Assembly: GCF_041154505.1 (NCBI RefSeq)
Contig: NZ_AP028672.1
Location: 3,512,501-3,576,500, forward strand
DNA from: Acidovorax sp. A79
GTDB lineage: Bacteria; Pseudomonadota; Gammaproteobacteria; Burkholderiales; Burkholderiaceae_C
DNA length: 64,000 nucleotides
Direction of reading: 5' to 3'
Below are positions 62,934 to 64,000 of the stretch, piece after piece (positions within the stretch are counted from its first letter, which is position 1; each line of letters starts with the position of its first letter). Made by a program: the position numbers and the translations under genes. The notes under the pieces are model-generated. The model did no database searches. It was not told the origin of the DNA and saw only the letters and a list, made by a program, of their open reading frames with translations.

Positions 62934-63650
62934 ATGACCACGATTGCTAACAACCTCCAACAGGTTCTGGGCAGGATGGCGCGGGCGTGCACAGCCGCCT
63001 CGCGCGACCCGGCCAGCGTGTCCTTGCTGGCGGTTTCCAAGACCTTTGGCGCCGACGCCGTGGCCGAGGCCGTGGCCGCCGGGCAGCGCGACTTCGGCGA
63101 GAACTACATCCAGGAAGGGGTGGACAAGATCATCGCCCTGCGCGCCGCCGCGCCCGGCGTGGCGCTGCAGTGGCACTGCATCGGGCCCATCCAGAGCAAC
63201 AAGACGCGCCTGGTGGCCGAGCACTTCGACTGGGTGCACACGGTGGACCGCCTGAAGATCGCCGAGCGCCTGTCGGCGCAGCGGCCGGAGCACCTGGCGC
63301 CGTTACAAATATGCGTGCAGGTGAACATCGACGGCGGGGCCACCAAGTCGGGCGTGGCGCCGGCCGACGCGCTGGAACTGGTGCGTGCTGTCGCGAAACT
63401 GCCACGGCTGGTGGTGCGCGGGATCATGAGCATCCCGGACCATGCTCCTGAATTCGAAGCACAGTTGGCCATCCACACCCGCGCCCGAGCGCTTTTTGAC
63501 GAGATATGCGCCCTGAACGAGCCAGGCTTGGCTCGTTTTGACACGCTCTCGATGGGCATGACGGCCGACCTGGAGGCCGCCATCCACGCCGGCAGCACGA
63601 TGGTGCGCGTGGGCACCGGCATTTTTGGAGGTCGGACTTACCCCGCCTGA
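62934..63650 (+). CDS. yggS: YggS/PLPBP-family PLP homeostasis protein (paralog 2)
   Basis: 238 residues from ATG 62934. LLAVSKTFGADAV (PLP Lys), FGENYIQEGVDKI, HCIGPIQSNKTR, VQVNIDGGATKSG, RGIMSIPD, LSMGMTADLEAAI and GSTMVRVGTGIFG. It is the canonical yggS, next to pilT. The length is typical. A perfect 9-bp hairpin with TTTT at 63516-63539 lies in its coding sequence. Confidence 0.93.
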   Translation: MTTIANNLQQVLGRMARACTAASRDPASVSLLAVSKTFGADAVAEAVAAGQRDFGENYIQEGVDKIIALRAAAPGVALQWHCIGPIQSNKTRLVAEHFDWVHTVDRLKIAERLSAQRPEHLAPLQICVQVNIDGGATKSGVAPADALELVRAVAKLPRLVVRGIMSIPDHAPEFEAQLAIHTRARALFDEICALNEPGLARFDTLSMGMTADLEAAIHAGSTMVRVGTGIFGGRTYPA

Positions 63651-63666
63651 AGCATGAGCCGGTCGA

Positions 63667-64000
63667 TCAGCCCGGCAGCTGGAACCGCCCCACGCAGTCC
63701 AGCGCCGCTGTCACATCGGCCTCGCTCACGTCCAGATGCGCCACCCAGCGCAGGCGCGTGGCGACGCCGTACAGGCTGCTCGTCACCCGCACGCCGTGCT
63801 CGGCCAGCCAGGCGGTGAAGGCCGGGGCCACATCCGCATGCAGGTCGGTGAACAGGATGTTGGTCTGCCAGGGGTGGACCGTGATCTTGCCCTGCAGCAC
63901 CGGATGGCGCTGGTTGATATCGCTCAGCCCCTGGGCCAGCCGTGCCAGGTTCGCATGGTCGTCGGCCAGTCGGCGCACGTGGTGCTCCAGCGCATGGTGG
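63667..64000 (-). CDS. ltaE: L-threonine aldolase, C-terminal part (runs off window)
   Basis: A continuous minus-strand frame reaches the window end, with its start beyond 64000. Residues HHALEHHVRRLADDHANLARLAQGL and VTSSLYGVATRLRWVAHLDVSE match the C-terminal domain of low-specificity L-threonine aldolase. It converts L-threonine to glycine and acetaldehyde with PLP. It converges with yggS, another PLP-linked gene. Confidence 0.8.
   Translation of the reverse strand, partial: HHALEHHVRRLADDHANLARLAQGLSDINQRHPVLQGKITVHPWQTNILFTDLHADVAPAFTAWLAEHGVRVTSSLYGVATRLRWVAHLDVSEADVTAALDCVGRFQLPG

Noticed and set aside
63516..63539. Intrinsic terminator in the second yggS (AACGAGCCA / TGGCTCGTT then TTTT)
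   Set aside because: It lies inside intact coding sequence that continues in frame with conserved YggS motifs. It is more likely a chance coding hairpin than a functional terminator.

Overview
The window is high-GC DNA dense with genes. Its content points to a betaproteobacterium of the order Burkholderiales, most likely Comamonadaceae (Acidovorax-like). Supporting signs are many orphan Bug/TctC-type solute-binding proteins, LysR/CaiB/TctC catabolic clusters, an IPTL-CTERM surface protein, the rsmI-yraN-diaA-dolP and pilU-pilT-yggS neighbourhoods, and dispersed GCTA-N9-TAGC repeats. The genus is inferred from gene content only.

Bases 1-532 hold the 3' end of a tRNA (probably Phe), a strong terminator and a short direct repeat of the kind seen beside tRNA-integrated elements, but no integrase. 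Bases 533-28710 are an accessory-looking catabolic region. It contains six TctC/Bug periplasmic binding proteins with no membrane partner, three CaiB/BaiF CoA-transferases, four intact LysR regulators plus a LysR fragment, an HMG-CoA-lyase-like enzyme, a CitE-type lyase, a hotdog acyl-CoA hydratase, a hydroxypyruvate/2-hydroxyacid reductase with a glycerate kinase, and a lipoprotein carboxylesterase. The common theme is uptake of an organic acid, activation to a CoA thioester, hydration, then C-C cleavage. A LacI-family block (about 21.4-27.5 kb) has three copies of one palindromic operator. They lie in front of a cupin-tctC-MBL-tctC operon, a SnoaL-like gene and an SDR gene.

Bases 27652-33233 carry a DMT transporter with a very histidine-rich tail, an overlapping operon (benE-like transporter, YggS PLP protein, class I amidotransferase) and a divergent MocR/PdxR-type regulator. 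A complete pgaABCD operon for poly-N-acetylglucosamine follows (33.9-40.5 kb). Directly downstream are a DctB-like kinase and a sigma54-dependent DctD-like regulator. A near-perfect sigma54 promoter lies upstream of pgaA, so the operon is probably under sigma54 control, possibly by this pair. This is the most notable arrangement in the window.

Bases 43.9-64.0 kb contain a NarX/NarL-type two-component pair, a 961-aa IPTL-CTERM protein, a large CHASE3-PAS-GAF-GGDEF-EAL protein with a degenerate GGDEF motif, a Fur-family regulator, a YegD-like Hsp70, rsmI/yraN/diaA/dolP, a 3-hydroxyisobutyrate-dehydrogenase-family enzyme, the twitching ATPases pilU and pilT with a cyclic-nucleotide-binding protein between them, a second yggS, and the 3' part of an L-threonine aldolase gene running off the end.
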